A stretch of 64,000 nucleotides of DNA from Streptomyces cupreus (GCF_014257025.1 NZ_JACMSF010000004.1:1-64000), one strand, 5' to 3'. Positions 24,925 to 34,545 are shown, numbered from the stretch's first letter. The notes: generated by a model from the letters alone, not told the origin. Numbers and translations: made by a program.

Positions 24925-26478
24925 TCACACCACCTCGACGCCCGGGCGGCCCGCCTCCAGCCTGAGCCTGGCCAGCGTGCTCGGCGTCGACGTGGGCCGC
25001 CGGACCGTGTCGACCACCCTGACCTGCGCGTCGATGCCGTCGCGGCGGATGTCGAAGAGGTGGTAGCCGCGGTGGGCGTCGAGCAGCTTCCAGTGCGGGT
25101 TGTCCGCCCGGCGCGGGTCCCACTCCCTGCGGAACGCGTCCTGGTCCTGGTCGCCGTTGCTGGAGATGGAGGTGCCGACGAACTCGGCGCCGACGACGGC
25201 GGACTGCGGGTTCGCGAAGTCCTCCTTGAGATCGCTGACCATCGTCAGGTGCCGGTCACCGGTGAGGACCACCGGGTTGCGCACGCTCCGGAACTCCTTG
25301 AGGAACTGGTTGCGCTCGGCCTGGTAGCCGTCCCAGGCGTCGTAGAACCACTGCTTGCCCTCGCCTACCAGCAGATCGGTCTCGGCCATCATGATCTGCG
25401 AGGCGATCAGGTTCCAGCGGGCGGGCGAGTCGTGCAGCCCGTCCAGCAGCCACTGCTTCTGCGCGGCGCCGAGCATGGTGAGCGAGGGGTCCATGGCACC
25501 GGCCTGGCTGGTGGCCTGGTCGCTGCGGTACTGCCGGGTGTCGAGGACGTTGAGCCTGGCCAGCCGGCCGAACTCCAGTCGGCGGTACATCCGGATGTGC
25601 GCACCCGTGGGGACGGCCGTGGCGCGCACCGGCATGTGCTCGTAGTACGCCTGGTAGGCCGCGGCGAGCCGGGCCTCGAACGCGTCGTGCGGCTGCTTCG
25701 CCGGGTCCTGCGGGATCTCCCCGGCGAAGTCGTTGTCCACCTCGTGGTCGTCGAAGGTCACCACGAAGGGCGCGCCCGCGTGCATCGCCGCGAGGTCGGG
25801 GTCGGAGCGGTACTGCGCGTAGCGGTTGCGGTACTGCGCCAGGGTGTACGGCTCTCCCGTCCCCTCGTGCCTGCGCAGGGCCGTCGCCGAGGGCACCGAC
25901 TCGTAGATGTAGTCACCGACGAACAGCACGACATCGGGGTCCTGGGCCAGCATGTCGGCGTACGGCGTGAAGTAGCCGTGCTGCCAGTTCTGGCAGGAGG
26001 CGAGGGCGAGGCGCAGATCGCCGCCGGAACTGTACGGGTGGGGGGCGGTACGGGTGCGGCCGACGGGGGAGATACGGCCGCCGGCGCGGAAGCGGTACCA
26101 GTAGCGGCGGCCCGGACGCAGCCCCCGTACGTCCACGTGAACGCTGTGCCCGTACTCGGGCCGGGCCTGGGCGGTGCCGCGGCGCACGACCTTGCGGAAC
26201 CGCTCGTCCTCGGCGAGCTCGAACTGCACCGGCACGACGGCGTCGGGCATACCGCCGCCGTTCAGCGGGTCCGGGGCCAGCCTGGTCCACAGCACGATGC
26301 CGTCCGGGAGCGGGTCGCCGGAGGCCACGCCGAGGCTGAACACGCCCTCGGGCAGGGAGTTTTCGGCGGCGCGGGCGGTGGCGGGGAGCCACAGCTGGGC
26401 GGAGGCGGCGGCGCCGAGCACGGCGGCTCCGGCGGTCAGAAGGCGTCGTCGGTCGGGTGATCCTGCTGCGGTCGTCAT
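24925..26478 (-). CDS. phoD: Secreted PhoD-type alkaline phosphatase/phosphodiesterase
   Basis: About 517 residues with a Tat signal: DRRRLLTAGAAVLGAAASA, then processing near ATARAAEN. Mature part: an N-terminal Fn3-like PhoD_N domain (GVASGDPLPDGIVLWTRL) and the metallophosphatase core with SCQNW, FVGDYIYE, DDHEVDNDF and VVLTGDRHL, the metal ligands of the Fe/Ca PhoD family. Members hydrolyse phosphodiesters and can degrade teichoic acid. ATG 26478 follows GGAG by 7 bases. It closes the wall-polymer island and could recycle or trim the polymer; I found no convincing Pho box. Confidence 0.92.
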   Translation of the reverse strand: MTTAAGSPDRRRLLTAGAAVLGAAASAQLWLPATARAAENSLPEGVFSLGVASGDPLPDGIVLWTRLAPDPLNGGGMPDAVVPVQFELAEDERFRKVVRRGTAQARPEYGHSVHVDVRGLRPGRRYWYRFRAGGRISPVGRTRTAPHPYSSGGDLRLALASCQNWQHGYFTPYADMLAQDPDVVLFVGDYIYESVPSATALRRHEGTGEPYTLAQYRNRYAQYRSDPDLAAMHAGAPFVVTFDDHEVDNDFAGEIPQDPAKQPHDAFEARLAAAYQAYYEHMPVRATAVPTGAHIRMYRRLEFGRLARLNVLDTRQYRSDQATSQAGAMDPSLTMLGAAQKQWLLDGLHDSPARWNLIASQIMMAETDLLVGEGKQWFYDAWDGYQAERNQFLKEFRSVRNPVVLTGDRHLTMVSDLKEDFANPQSAVVGAEFVGTSISSNGDQDQDAFRREWDPRRADNPHWKLLDAHRGYHLFDIRRDGIDAQVRVVDTVRRPTSTPSTLARLRLEAGRPGVEVV

Positions 26479-26593
26479 CGGCGAACTCCGTTGCGTCGCG
26501 GGCACCTTGGACTCTTTGGAAGCTCACGCTTCGGGCGGTCCGCCCGCTGAACCCCAGGGTTCGCGTGCATGACAAATAGGAAGACAACAGAGA

Positions 26594-26645
26594 ACCCGTT
26601 GCGACACGGGAACAACACGACGAACGTGATCTGGCCGCAACGGGT
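26594..26645 (-). terminator. Inverted repeat after the FG-GAP gene
   Basis: ACCCGTTGCG and CGCAACGGGT are perfect 10-bp arms around 32 bases that include a short CACG/CGTG stem. On the minus strand it starts 28 bases after the FG-GAP stop and is followed by a T-rich tail (TCTCTGTTGTCTTCC), so termination is the most likely role. Confidence 0.6.
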
Positions 26646-26672
26646 CCTGGAAACCTGCCTACTGGCGCTCGG

Positions 26673-27128
26673 TCACTCCGGGAAACAGTCGCCGAACCGC
26701 GAATCGGCCGCGGTCATGCCGAAGCTGCCGGCGCCGAAGGTGTGGGTGCCCTTCTCCGCGAACACCCAGACAGCACCGGCCCATTGGTTCTCGGCGATGG
26801 CCGACACGACCGGCTCGGCCCGCCCGTCGCCATTGCTGTCCACGAGGTCGGTGTCACCACCGAACCGGTCCCCCTGCTCCGCGGTGCCCGGCACACCGGG
26901 GCTCGCCTGGCTGAACGCCTTGGTACCCGCCCCGGTCGGCCCGTCCGGCCCACCCGGTACGACGGCGAAGGTGCCGGCGTCGACAAGACCGCCGAAGTTC
27001 TCGGCCGGGTTTCCGGCCAGGATGTCTCCGTAACCGTCACCGTCGACATCGCCCACGGAGACGTACGCGCCGAAGCTGTCGCCCTTCTCCTGGGCGCCAG
27101 GAACTCCTGGGGTGTTCTGGGTGATCAC
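26673..27128 (-). pseudogene. FG-GAP repeat protein, C-terminal part after a frameshift
   Basis: This frame carries the last FG-GAP blades of the protein begun at 28024: ITQNTPGVPGAQEKGDSFGA, VGDVDGDGYGDILAG, SQASPGVPGTAEQGDRFGG, ending RFGDCFPE. It has no signal peptide and no ribosome binding site of its own; the GTG at 27128 merely overlaps the upstream stop. One base more near 27146 would fuse the two frames as ...NDIRIL-HGDSTRVITQ..., which restores the blade pattern. So it is the severed 3' part of one gene, by mutation or by a sequencing error. Confidence 0.75.
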
Positions 27129-28024
27129 GCGCGTACTGTCGCCGTGAGGATCCGGATGTCGTTGCCGCCGCCGGTCACGATCTCCGCGCGCCCGTCGCCG
27201 TCGACATCGCCGACCGCCAGGGACTCGTGCCAGGGTTCGGCCGTACGGAAGCCGGTCAGGGAGGTCGGCGGGAGCAGTCCGTCGCGGCTGCCGCGGGCGA
27301 GGGTCACGGAGTAGACGAACTGGTTGTCGGCATCCCTGCCGTACTCACGGGCCAGCGCGACGACGTCGGTGATGCCGTCGCCGTCCGTGTCACCGGCCGC
27401 GAGGGCCGTCGTCTGGTCGCTCTCGATGAACTCGGCCCCCTGCTGCACGGAGGCGGCGTTCCCGTCCCGTCCGAAGGGCCCGAACCGCACGTCACCCGGC
27501 CTGGCCAGGTCCTGGTGCCCGTCGCCGTTGAAGTCCCCGCTGAGGGTCGTGCCGCCCTGGTGGAGGCTGGTCGTCAGCGCGGGCAGGACTTTGCCGGAGG
27601 TGAACCCGCTCGAACTGCCCCACAGCACGGACCGGTTGCCGTCGCGGGCGACTCCGTCCTGCACCCACTGTTCGTTGTCGGACTCGACCAGGAGGTCGAC
27701 ATAGCCGTCACCGTCGAGGTCCCCCACGGCGAGATGGGCGCCGAACAAGTCGTGCGACTCGACAGTGCCGGGGATGCCCGGGGACGCCTGCGTGTAGACC
27801 TTCCTGGTGCCGGGCCCGGTCTTCGAGCCGTAGACGACGGCGACGTATCCGGCCCGCTTCTTCCCGGCCACCAGCCCGTTCGGGACACCGGTGACCAGGT
27901 CCTCGTAGCCGTCGCCGTTGAAGTCCTGACGGACGGTCTCGGGCATGGCATGCGCGAGGGATGTTGCTCCGACGGTCGCGCCCAGCAGGGCGAGGGCGAC
28001 CACGAGACTGCGGCGTACGGACAC
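27125..28024 (-). CDS. Secreted FG-GAP repeat protein, N-terminal part (frameshifted)
   Basis: GTG 28024 follows GGAG by 5 bases and gives a Sec signal peptide, RRSLVVALALLGATVGATSLAHA, cleaved before MPETV. Then come FG-GAP/integrin-alpha-like beta-propeller blades with Ca-binding loops: DFNGDGYEDLV, VGDLDGDGYVDLLV, SGDFNGDGHQDLA, AGDTDGDGITDVV, VGDVDGDGRAEIV. The frame ends early at NDIRILTATVRA. Such propellers are extracellular and bind proteins or glycans, here perhaps the wall polymer. With the 26673-27128 frame it would total about 450 residues and a full propeller. Confidence 0.8.
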   Translation of the reverse strand: MSVRRSLVVALALLGATVGATSLAHAMPETVRQDFNGDGYEDLVTGVPNGLVAGKKRAGYVAVVYGSKTGPGTRKVYTQASPGIPGTVESHDLFGAHLAVGDLDGDGYVDLLVESDNEQWVQDGVARDGNRSVLWGSSSGFTSGKVLPALTTSLHQGGTTLSGDFNGDGHQDLARPGDVRFGPFGRDGNAASVQQGAEFIESDQTTALAAGDTDGDGITDVVALAREYGRDADNQFVYSVTLARGSRDGLLPPTSLTGFRTAEPWHESLAVGDVDGDGRAEIVTGGGNDIRILTATVRA

Positions 28025-28173
28025 GTCGACTCCGGGAATCGAATCGAAAGGGCGGTTGAGCGCGGAGAGGACCGAGAACCCCGGAGAGTTCCAAGATCCA
28101 CATCCACGCCGCCCACTACGACTCGCCGAACGCACGGTTGGTTGCCCCGCCGTACGCCCCAGTTTTCCCCGGG

Positions 28174-29616
28174 TTAACCCTCGAAGGGCTCGAAGTCGTC
28201 GAACTCCCGCTCGACGTCGTCCCGTTCGGCCTGCCGGTCCTTGCGACGCTGGGCCGCGGGGCGCGGCGCCTCGAAGCGGTGGTCCTCACCGCGCCGGCCG
28301 AGCATCTCGGCACCGGCCATGACGGTCGGCTCCCAGTCGAAGACGACGGCGTTCTCCTCGGGTCCGATCGCGACTCCGTCGCCGGCCCGGGCGCCCGCCT
28401 TCATCAACTCCTCCTCGACACCGAGGCGGTTGAGCCGGTCGGCGAGATAGCCGACGGCCTCGTCGTTGTTGAAGTCGGTCTGCCTCACCCAGCGCTCCGG
28501 CTTCTCGCCGCGCACCCGGAACAGACCGTCGTCCTCGCGTACGACGGAGAAGCCCGTGTCGTCCACGGCCTTGGGCCGGATGACGATCCGCGTCGCCTCC
28601 TCCTTCGGCTTCGCGGCCCGCGCACGGCCGACCAGGTCGGCGAGCGCGAACGACAGCTCCTTCAGCCCGAGGTGGGCGACCGCGGACACCTCGAAGACCC
28701 GGTAACCCCGCGCCTCCAGATCCGGCCGCACCATCTCGGCGAGGTCCTTGCCGTCCGGTACGTCGATCTTGTTCAGGACGACGATCCGCGGACGGTTGTC
28801 GAGGCCGCCGTACTCACGCAGCTCCGCCTCGATGATGTCGAGGTCGGAGACCGGGTCGCGGTCGGACTCCAGCGTCGCCGTGTCCAGCACGTGCACCAGC
28901 ACGCTGCACCGCTCCACATGGCGCAGGAACTCAAGGCCCAGGCCCTTGCCCTGGCTGGCGCCCGGGATGAGTCCCGGCACGTCGGCGATGGTGTACACGG
29001 TCGAACCGGCGGTCACGACACCGAGGTTCGGCACCAGCGTGGTGAAGGGGTAGTCGGCGATCTTCGGCTTGGCGGCGCTCAGCACCGAGATCAGCGAGGA
29101 CTTGCCCGCGCTCGGGTAGCCCACCAGCGCCACATCGGCGACGGTCTTCAGCTCCAGCACGATGTCCTGGAGGTCCCCGGGCACACCGAGCAGAGCGAAG
29201 CCGGGCGCCTTGCGGCGGGCGGAGGCGAGGGCCGCGTTGCCGAGACCGCCCCGGCCGCCCTGCGCGGCGACGTACGACGTGCCCTGCCCGACCAGGTCGG
29301 CGAGGACGTTGCCCGCCTTGTCCAGCACCACGGTGCCGTCCGGCACCGGCAGGATCAGGTCCTGGCCGTCCTTGCCGGAGCGGTTGCCGCCCTCGCCGGG
29401 CTTGCCGTTGGTGGCCCTGCGGTGCGGGGAGTGGTGGTAGTCGAGCAGCGTGGTCACGGACTGGTCGACGGTCAGGATGACATCGCCGCCCCGCCCGCCG
29501 TTCCCGCCGTCGGGTCCACCGAGCGGCTTGAACTTCTCGCGGTGGACGGAGGCACAGCCGTGGCCTCCGTTACCCGCGCCGACATGCAGTTCGACGCGGT
29601 CCACGAAGGTGGTCAT
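28174..29616 (-). CDS. obg: GTPase ObgE/CgtA
   Basis: A 480-residue GTPase bound to the 50S ribosome. The glycine-rich Obg domain ([35 protein letters not shown]) covers residues 1-158; the G domain shows [28 protein letters not shown] and NKID; the C-terminal OCT domain includes [26 protein letters not shown], and an acidic tail follows. In Streptomyces Obg also affects the onset of aerial growth. ATG 29616 has GGAGG nine bases upstream. Downstream of rplU-rpmA as in most bacteria, but its usual partner proB is displaced. Confidence 0.98.
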   Translation of the reverse strand: MTTFVDRVELHVGAGNGGHGCASVHREKFKPLGGPDGGNGGRGGDVILTVDQSVTTLLDYHHSPHRRATNGKPGEGGNRSGKDGQDLILPVPDGTVVLDKAGNVLADLVGQGTSYVAAQGGRGGLGNAALASARRKAPGFALLGVPGDLQDIVLELKTVADVALVGYPSAGKSSLISVLSAAKPKIADYPFTTLVPNLGVVTAGSTVYTIADVPGLIPGASQGKGLGLEFLRHVERCSVLVHVLDTATLESDRDPVSDLDIIEAELREYGGLDNRPRIVVLNKIDVPDGKDLAEMVRPDLEARGYRVFEVSAVAHLGLKELSFALADLVGRARAAKPKEEATRIVIRPKAVDDTGFSVVREDDGLFRVRGEKPERWVRQTDFNNDEAVGYLADRLNRLGVEEELMKAGARAGDGVAIGPEENAVVFDWEPTVMAGAEMLGRRGEDHRFEAPRPAAQRRKDRQAERDDVEREFDDFEPFEG

Positions 29617-29656
29617 GGTTGGTGCCTCCAAAAGTACGGATGTTTCTTGGTTAACA

Positions 29657-29706
29657 CGCGAAAGGCGGACCCGCCTTCCCGACCGGGAAGTGAGGTCCGC
29701 CTCGCG
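29657..29706 (-). terminator. Cruciform-like hairpin between rpmA and obg
   Basis: AGGCGGACC and GGTCCGCCT form the base, extended by CGCGA/TCGCG, and enclose a second stem CTTCCC/GGGAAG. Twelve bases after the rpmA stop on the minus strand. It probably lowers read-through from the ribosomal protein genes into obg. Confidence 0.65.
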
Positions 29707-29717
29707 AAAGCTTCCGA

Positions 29718-29972
29718 TCAGGCGACCGGAACGATGTTCACGACCTTGCGGCCACGGTGGGTGCCGAACTGCACCGCACCGGCGTTCAGCGCGAACAGCG
29801 TGTCGTCGCCACCACGGCCGACGCCCGCACCCGGGTGGAAGTGGGTGCCACGCTGGCGGACCAGGATCTCACCCGCGCTGACGACCTGACCGCCGAAGCG
29901 CTTCACGCCGAGCCGCTGGGCGTTGGAGTCGCGACCGTTCCGGGTGGACGATGCGCCCTTCTTGTGTGCCAT
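29718..29972 (-). CDS. rpmA: Ribosomal protein bL27
   Basis: 84 residues: [38 protein letters not shown] and [17 protein letters not shown] are the bL27 hallmarks. The N-terminal AHKKG tail reaches the peptidyl transferase centre; there is no Firmicutes-type cleavable extension. It follows rplU by 14 bp and is co-transcribed. Confidence 0.98.
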   Translation of the reverse strand: MAHKKGASSTRNGRDSNAQRLGVKRFGGQVVSAGEILVRQRGTHFHPGAGVGRGGDDTLFALNAGAVQFGTHRGRKVVNIVPVA

Positions 29973-29986
29973 CTCTCCTCAGTCCC

Positions 29987-30307
29987 TTACTTCGCAGCCG
30001 CGGGGATCTCAGTGACCTTGATCGCCGTGTACTGCTGGCGGTGGCCCTGACGACGGCGGTAGCCGGTCTTGTTCTTGTAGCGCAGAATGTCGATCTTCTG
30101 GCCCTTGTGGTGGTCCACGACCTCGGCCTGGACCTTGATGCCGGCCAGCACCCACGGGTCACTGGTCACAGCGTCGCCGTCGACAACGAGCAAGGTCGAG
30201 AGCTCGACCGTGTCGCCAACCTTGGCAGTGGAAATCTTGTCAACCTCAACGATGTCGCCGACAGCAACCTTGTGCTGGCGACCACCGCTGCGCACGATGG
30301 CGTACAC
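29987..30307 (-). CDS. rplU: Ribosomal protein bL21
   Basis: 106 residues starting at GTG 30307: [24 protein letters not shown] in parts, then [29 protein letters not shown], the conserved bL21 C-terminal basic loop. An upstream ATG at 30448 exists but would add a leader that has no protein similarity and contains RNA stems; the conserved start is the GTG. First gene of rplU-rpmA. Confidence 0.97.
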   Translation of the reverse strand: MYAIVRSGGRQHKVAVGDIVEVDKISTAKVGDTVELSTLLVVDGDAVTSDPWVLAGIKVQAEVVDHHKGQKIDILRYKNKTGYRRRQGHRQQYTAIKVTEIPAAAK

Positions 30308-30420
30308 GCGGATCTCACTCTCTCGCTCGGGAACGGCACCCCCGCAGTCCAGCCACCCGACACGCGGGCGGCCTCTCCGGAACACCCTGTGCTCCGGAGG
30401 AAGAGGTTTACGGGGATGTG
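30308..30420 (-). promoter_or_regulatory. Structured leader of rplU-rpmA
   Basis: Two stems can be drawn in the minus-strand leader: CTCCGGA/TCCGGAG (30375-30381 and 30393-30399, loop 11) and CCCGC/GCGGG (30341-30345 and 30364-30368). Ribosomal protein operons are often autoregulated through such leaders, so this may bind bL21 or bL27. No known leader family was recognised. Confidence 0.4.
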
Positions 30421-30491
30421 GCACGTCAGTGGACATGCCGACGGTCAAGGTTACGGGGCCGCGGCCGAACGGGTCAAACCGGGCCGGGCCC

Positions 30492-30530
30492 CAGGGGAGT
30501 GCGGCCGGTCACCCCGGCCGCGCTCCCCTG
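30492..30530. terminator. Terminator after rne
   Basis: AGGGGAGTGCGGCCGG pairs with CCGGCCGCGCTCCCCT (one T-G pair) over a loop of about 4 bases, 4 bases after the rne stop. A very stable 16-bp stem without a T-run, typical of Streptomyces. Confidence 0.85.
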
Positions 30531-30534
30531 TGTG

Positions 30535-33500
30535 TCAGCCCTCGTCGGTGGAGGCCGAGACGGAGGGCAGCGTCTGCTGCGCCGCCGCCGCGGTCTTCTT
30601 CGACGTCGACTTCTTGGCGGCCGTGGCGGTCTTGGCCGCCTTCTTGGCCGTCGTCTTCTTGGCGGCCGTCTTCTTGGCCGCGGTCTTCTTGGTGGCGGCC
30701 TTCTTGGCCGCCGCCTTCTTCGCCGTCTTGCGGGCCGCCGCCTTCTTGGCCGGGGCGGGCTCCTCCTCGGCGGCCGGGGCCTCCGGCGCCTCCGTCGCCG
30801 CGGGGACGACCACGACGGCCGCCTCCTCGGACGCGGTGGGCGCGGTGGCCTTGCGGACGGCACGGCGGCGCGGACGGGCCGGGGCGGCGCTCTCGGCGGG
30901 CGCCTCGGTGACCGGCTCGGGCGCGGGCGCGGCCTCGGGCTCCGGCTCGCTGCTCACCGTCACCACGGCCGCCTCCGCCCCCGCGGGCGAACCGGCGGGC
31001 GCGGTCGCCTTACGGGTCGCACGCCGACGCGTACGGCCCTTCGGCGCGGCCTCCTCGGCCACGGCGGCCGGGGTCTCGACGACCGCGTCCTCCAAGGCGG
31101 CGGGCTCGGCCTTCGCCTCTGCGGCCGACTCCGGCTGCACCGGACGCTCGACCTCCTGCTCGACGGTCACGTCCTGAGCGGTCGGCGCCTCGACCTTCGG
31201 AGCACCGGCCGGGGCCGACGCGCGACGGCTGGCCCGGCGCCGGGTACGGCCGCCACGGGCGACCGCGGCCTCCGCCTCGGCGACGCTGCTGTACAGCTCC
31301 TCGTCCGGCGCGAAGGCGGGCTCGGGCAGCGCGACCGGCTCGGCGACCTCGGCCGCCACCTCGGCAACGGTCTCGGTCTCCGGCTCCACCGGCTCGGCGG
31401 TCTCCACGGCGGTCACCGCGGCCTCGTGCTCATGCACGTCACCGCCACGTCCGCGCTTCTTGCGCTTGCCGCCGCCCCCGGCGGAGGTCGGCTGCTCCAT
31501 GTGCACGATGACACCGCGGCCGTTGCAGTGGACGCAGGTCTCGGAGAACGACTCCAGCAGGCCCTGGCCGACCCGCTTGCGGGTCATCTGGACGAGCCCC
31601 AGCGAGGTGACCTCGGCGACCTGGTGCTTCGTACGGTCCCGGCCCAGGCACTCCAGCAGACGCCGCAGCACCAGGTCCCGGTTGGACTCCAGCACCATGT
31701 CGATGAAGTCGATGACGATGATGCCGCCGAGGTCGCGCAGCCTGAGCTGGCGCACGATCTCCTCGGCCGCCTCCAGGTTGTTCCTGGTGACCGTCTCCTC
31801 CAGGTTGCCGCCCTGGCCGGTGAACTTGCCGGTGTTGACGTCGACGACGACCATCGCCTCGGTCCGGTCGATCACCAGCGAACCGCCGCTCGGCAGCCAG
31901 ACCTTGCGGTCCAGCGCCTTGGCGAGCTGCTCGTCGATCCGGTACGTGGCGAAGACGTCGACTTCGGAGGTCCACTTCTGGAGCCGCTCGGCGAGGTCAG
32001 GGGCGACGTGCGAGACATACCCGTGGATGGTCGACCAGGCGTCGTCACCGCTGACGACGACCTTGGAGAAGTCCTCGTTGAAGATGTCCCGGACGACCCG
32101 GACGGTCATGTCCGGCTCGCCGTAGAGCAGCGACGGTGCACTTGAGCTGCCGCCGCTCTTGGCCTTCTTCTGGATGTCCTCCCACTGCGCCTGGAGCCGC
32201 TCGACGTCACGGCGCAGCTCGTCCTCGGAGGCGCCCTCGGCGGCGGTGCGCACGATCACGCCCGCGTCCTCGGGAACGATCTTCTTGAGGATGGTCTTCA
32301 GCCGGGCCCGCTCGGTGTCGGGCAGCTTGCGGCTGATGCCGGTCATGGAGCCCTCGGGGACGTACACGAGGTAGCGGCCCGGCAGGGAGACCTGGCTGGT
32401 CAGACGCGCGCCCTTGTGCCCGATCGGGTCCTTGGTGACCTGCACCAGCACGGACTGCCCGGACTTGAGGGCGGACTCGATGCGCCGCGGCCCGTTGGCC
32501 ATGCCCAGCGCCTCGAAGTTGACCTCACCGGCGTAGAGCACGGCGTTGCGGCCCTTGCCGATGTCGATGAAGGCGGCCTCCATCGAGGGCAGCACGTTCT
32601 GGACCTTGCCCAGGTAGACGTTGCCGACGTACGAGGTCGACTGCTCCTTGTTGACGTAGTGCTCGACGAGCACGTTGTCCTCAAGGACACCGATCTGCGT
32701 ACGGTCGCCGTGCTGACGGACGACCATCACGCGCTCGACGGCCTCACGGCGGGCCAGGAACTCGGCCTCGGTGATGATCGGCACCCGGCGACGGCCCTGC
32801 TCACGGCCCTCGCGGCGGCGCTGCTTCTTGGCCTCGAGACGGGTCGAGCCCTTGATGGACTGCACCTCGTCGGACGGCTCGGCCTTCGCACGCGGCTCGC
32901 GCACCTTGACGACGGTGCGCTCCGGGTCGTCGGCGGACGGCTCGCCTTCGCCGGAGGCGTCCCCGGCCCTACGACGACGACGGCGCCGGCGCCGGCTGCT
33001 GGAGGTCGAGCCCCCGGCCTCCTCGTCCTGGCCGCCCTCCTCGGCGTCCTCTTCCTCCTGCTCGGCGGTGTCCTCGGCATCCTGCGCGGCCTGCGCGGCG
33101 GCGACCTCGGCGTCCGCGGACTCGCCGGCCTCGGCGTCGGACTCGGCGGACTCACCGCGACGGCGGCGACGGCCACCGCGGCGGCGGCGACGGCGCGCCC
33201 CGGGCTCCTCGGCCTCCTCGCCCTCGACGGAGTCCTCGGCCGACTCCTCGGCCTCCTCCGCCTCGTCCTCGACGGCAGTCTCGACAGCGGTCTCGGCGGT
33301 ACGGGCCTCGGCCTCGTCGCCCGCCGCACCCCGGCGACGGCGACGACGGCGGGCGCCGGTCGGCTCCTCCGGGAGTTCCTCGGCCTCTTCGGCCTCTTCG
33401 GCCTCGGATGACACGTCCGTCACCTCGGCGGCGGCCGCGGCGGCGGCGCGCTCCGGGGTCTGGAACATCGGCTCGGTGAAGACCGGCGGCTGGAAGACGG

Positions 33501-34545
33501 CGACGGCGGGCCGCGCCGGACGACGCGGGGCCTCGGCCTCCTCGGCCTCTTCCTCGGCGGGCCGCGCGGGCTCCGAGAACCCGGTGGCGGCCTTGCGCAC
33601 GACCCGGCGACGGCGACGCGGGGCGGCGTCCTCGGCGGCGGGGGTCTCGACGGGCTTCTCGCTCTCGACGGTCTCGGCGGGGGTCACGGCCTTGGCCGCC
33701 CCGCTCTCGTCTGCGGTGGTCACGGACGCCTCCACGTTCTCGGGCGCCCCGGCGGGCGCGGACACGCGACGCGTGGCACGCCGGCGGGTACGACCGGGGG
33801 CGACGTCCTCGGACGCGGCCGGGGTCTCTTCGGCGGGGGTCTCTTCGGCAGGGGTCTCTTCGACAGAGGTCTCAGCGATCGGCTCGGCGACCTCGGTAGC
33901 CGCGGTCACCTTCCGGGTCGCACGGCGACGCGTACGCCCCTTCGGCTGCTCGGCGTCCTCGACCGGCGCGGCCTCCGCGGGGGCGACGACCTCCGCGGCC
34001 TCGGGCGCACCGGCGGGCGCGGACACCGTCCGGGTGGCACGGCGGCGGGCGCGGCGCGGGGCGGCGTCCTCGACGGCCACGGCGGACGAGGCGGCCTCGA
34101 CGCTCTCGGTGGCGGGCGCGTGCTCCTCCGCGGAGTTCGTCGCGGGCACGATGGTCTCGGCGGCCTCGATGGAAGCGGGCGCGCCGGCGGGCGCGGATGC
34201 CCGGCGGACCACACGGCGACGCGTACGGCCGAGGGCGGGGGCCTCGTCGACGACGGCGACCGGCGCTTCGGGCTCGGCGGTCTCCTCGGCCTCGACGACC
34301 TCTTCAGCCTCGATGGCCTCTTCGACCTCTTCTGCCTCCGGAGTCACCACGACCACGGTCTCCTCGACCTCGGTCTTCTCGTCGTCCGGTATGGCCGGCG
34401 CGGCCTCGATCGCGGACTCGGCGGAGACGGTGGCCGCGGGCGGACCCGCCGGCCGGGATGCGGCACGGCGCCGACGACGCGGCGGCAGGGTGTCGCTGGG
34501 GGTATTGGGTTCGGAACCCTCTGTGGGTTCGATCGGTTCGAGCAT
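30535..34545 (-). CDS. rne: Ribonuclease E/G family endoribonuclease (RNase ES type)
   Basis: A 1336-residue RNase. The catalytic core lies in the middle (about 590-1035): S1 domain around YVGNVYLGKVQNVLPSMEAAF, GKGRNAVLY, DVNTGKFTGQ with DFIDM for the metal-binding Asp residues, and CVHCNGRG, the Zn-link that joins dimers. Arms on both sides are disordered, Ala/Glu-rich and punctuated by modules such as GRTRRRATRK-SAPAGAPE; the C-terminus is a KKTAAKKTAAKK-type tail like histone H1. This shuffled layout, core central with two arms, is known for Streptomyces RNase ES. It should process rRNA precursors and mRNA. Start ATG at MLEPIEPTEG. Confidence 0.96.
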   Translation of the reverse strand: MLEPIEPTEGSEPNTPSDTLPPRRRRRAASRPAGPPAATVSAESAIEAAPAIPDDEKTEVEETVVVVTPEAEEVEEAIEAEEVVEAEETAEPEAPVAVVDEAPALGRTRRRVVRRASAPAGAPASIEAAETIVPATNSAEEHAPATESVEAASSAVAVEDAAPRRARRRATRTVSAPAGAPEAAEVVAPAEAAPVEDAEQPKGRTRRRATRKVTAATEVAEPIAETSVEETPAEETPAEETPAASEDVAPGRTRRRATRRVSAPAGAPENVEASVTTADESGAAKAVTPAETVESEKPVETPAAEDAAPRRRRRVVRKAATGFSEPARPAEEEAEEAEAPRRPARPAVAVFQPPVFTEPMFQTPERAAAAAAAEVTDVSSEAEEAEEAEELPEEPTGARRRRRRRGAAGDEAEARTAETAVETAVEDEAEEAEESAEDSVEGEEAEEPGARRRRRRGGRRRRRGESAESDAEAGESADAEVAAAQAAQDAEDTAEQEEEDAEEGGQDEEAGGSTSSSRRRRRRRRRAGDASGEGEPSADDPERTVVKVREPRAKAEPSDEVQSIKGSTRLEAKKQRRREGREQGRRRVPIITEAEFLARREAVERVMVVRQHGDRTQIGVLEDNVLVEHYVNKEQSTSYVGNVYLGKVQNVLPSMEAAFIDIGKGRNAVLYAGEVNFEALGMANGPRRIESALKSGQSVLVQVTKDPIGHKGARLTSQVSLPGRYLVYVPEGSMTGISRKLPDTERARLKTILKKIVPEDAGVIVRTAAEGASEDELRRDVERLQAQWEDIQKKAKSGGSSSAPSLLYGEPDMTVRVVRDIFNEDFSKVVVSGDDAWSTIHGYVSHVAPDLAERLQKWTSEVDVFATYRIDEQLAKALDRKVWLPSGGSLVIDRTEAMVVVDVNTGKFTGQGGNLEETVTRNNLEAAEEIVRQLRLRDLGGIIVIDFIDMVLESNRDLVLRRLLECLGRDRTKHQVAEVTSLGLVQMTRKRVGQGLLESFSETCVHCNGRGVIVHMEQPTSAGGGGKRKKRGRGGDVHEHEAAVTAVETAEPVEPETETVAEVAAEVAEPVALPEPAFAPDEELYSSVAEAEAAVARGGRTRRRASRRASAPAGAPKVEAPTAQDVTVEQEVERPVQPESAAEAKAEPAALEDAVVETPAAVAEEAAPKGRTRRRATRKATAPAGSPAGAEAAVVTVSSEPEPEAAPAPEPVTEAPAESAAPARPRRRAVRKATAPTASEEAAVVVVPAATEAPEAPAAEEEPAPAKKAAARKTAKKAAAKKAATKKTAAKKTAAKKTTAKKAAKTATAAKKSTSKKTAAAAQQTLPSVSASTDEG

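Noticed and set aside
26479..26620. Possible PhoP (PHO box) repeats upstream of phoD
   Set aside because: GGTTCTC, GTCTTCC and GTCATGC appear near an 11-bp spacing, but the match to GTTCACC is too weak to call.
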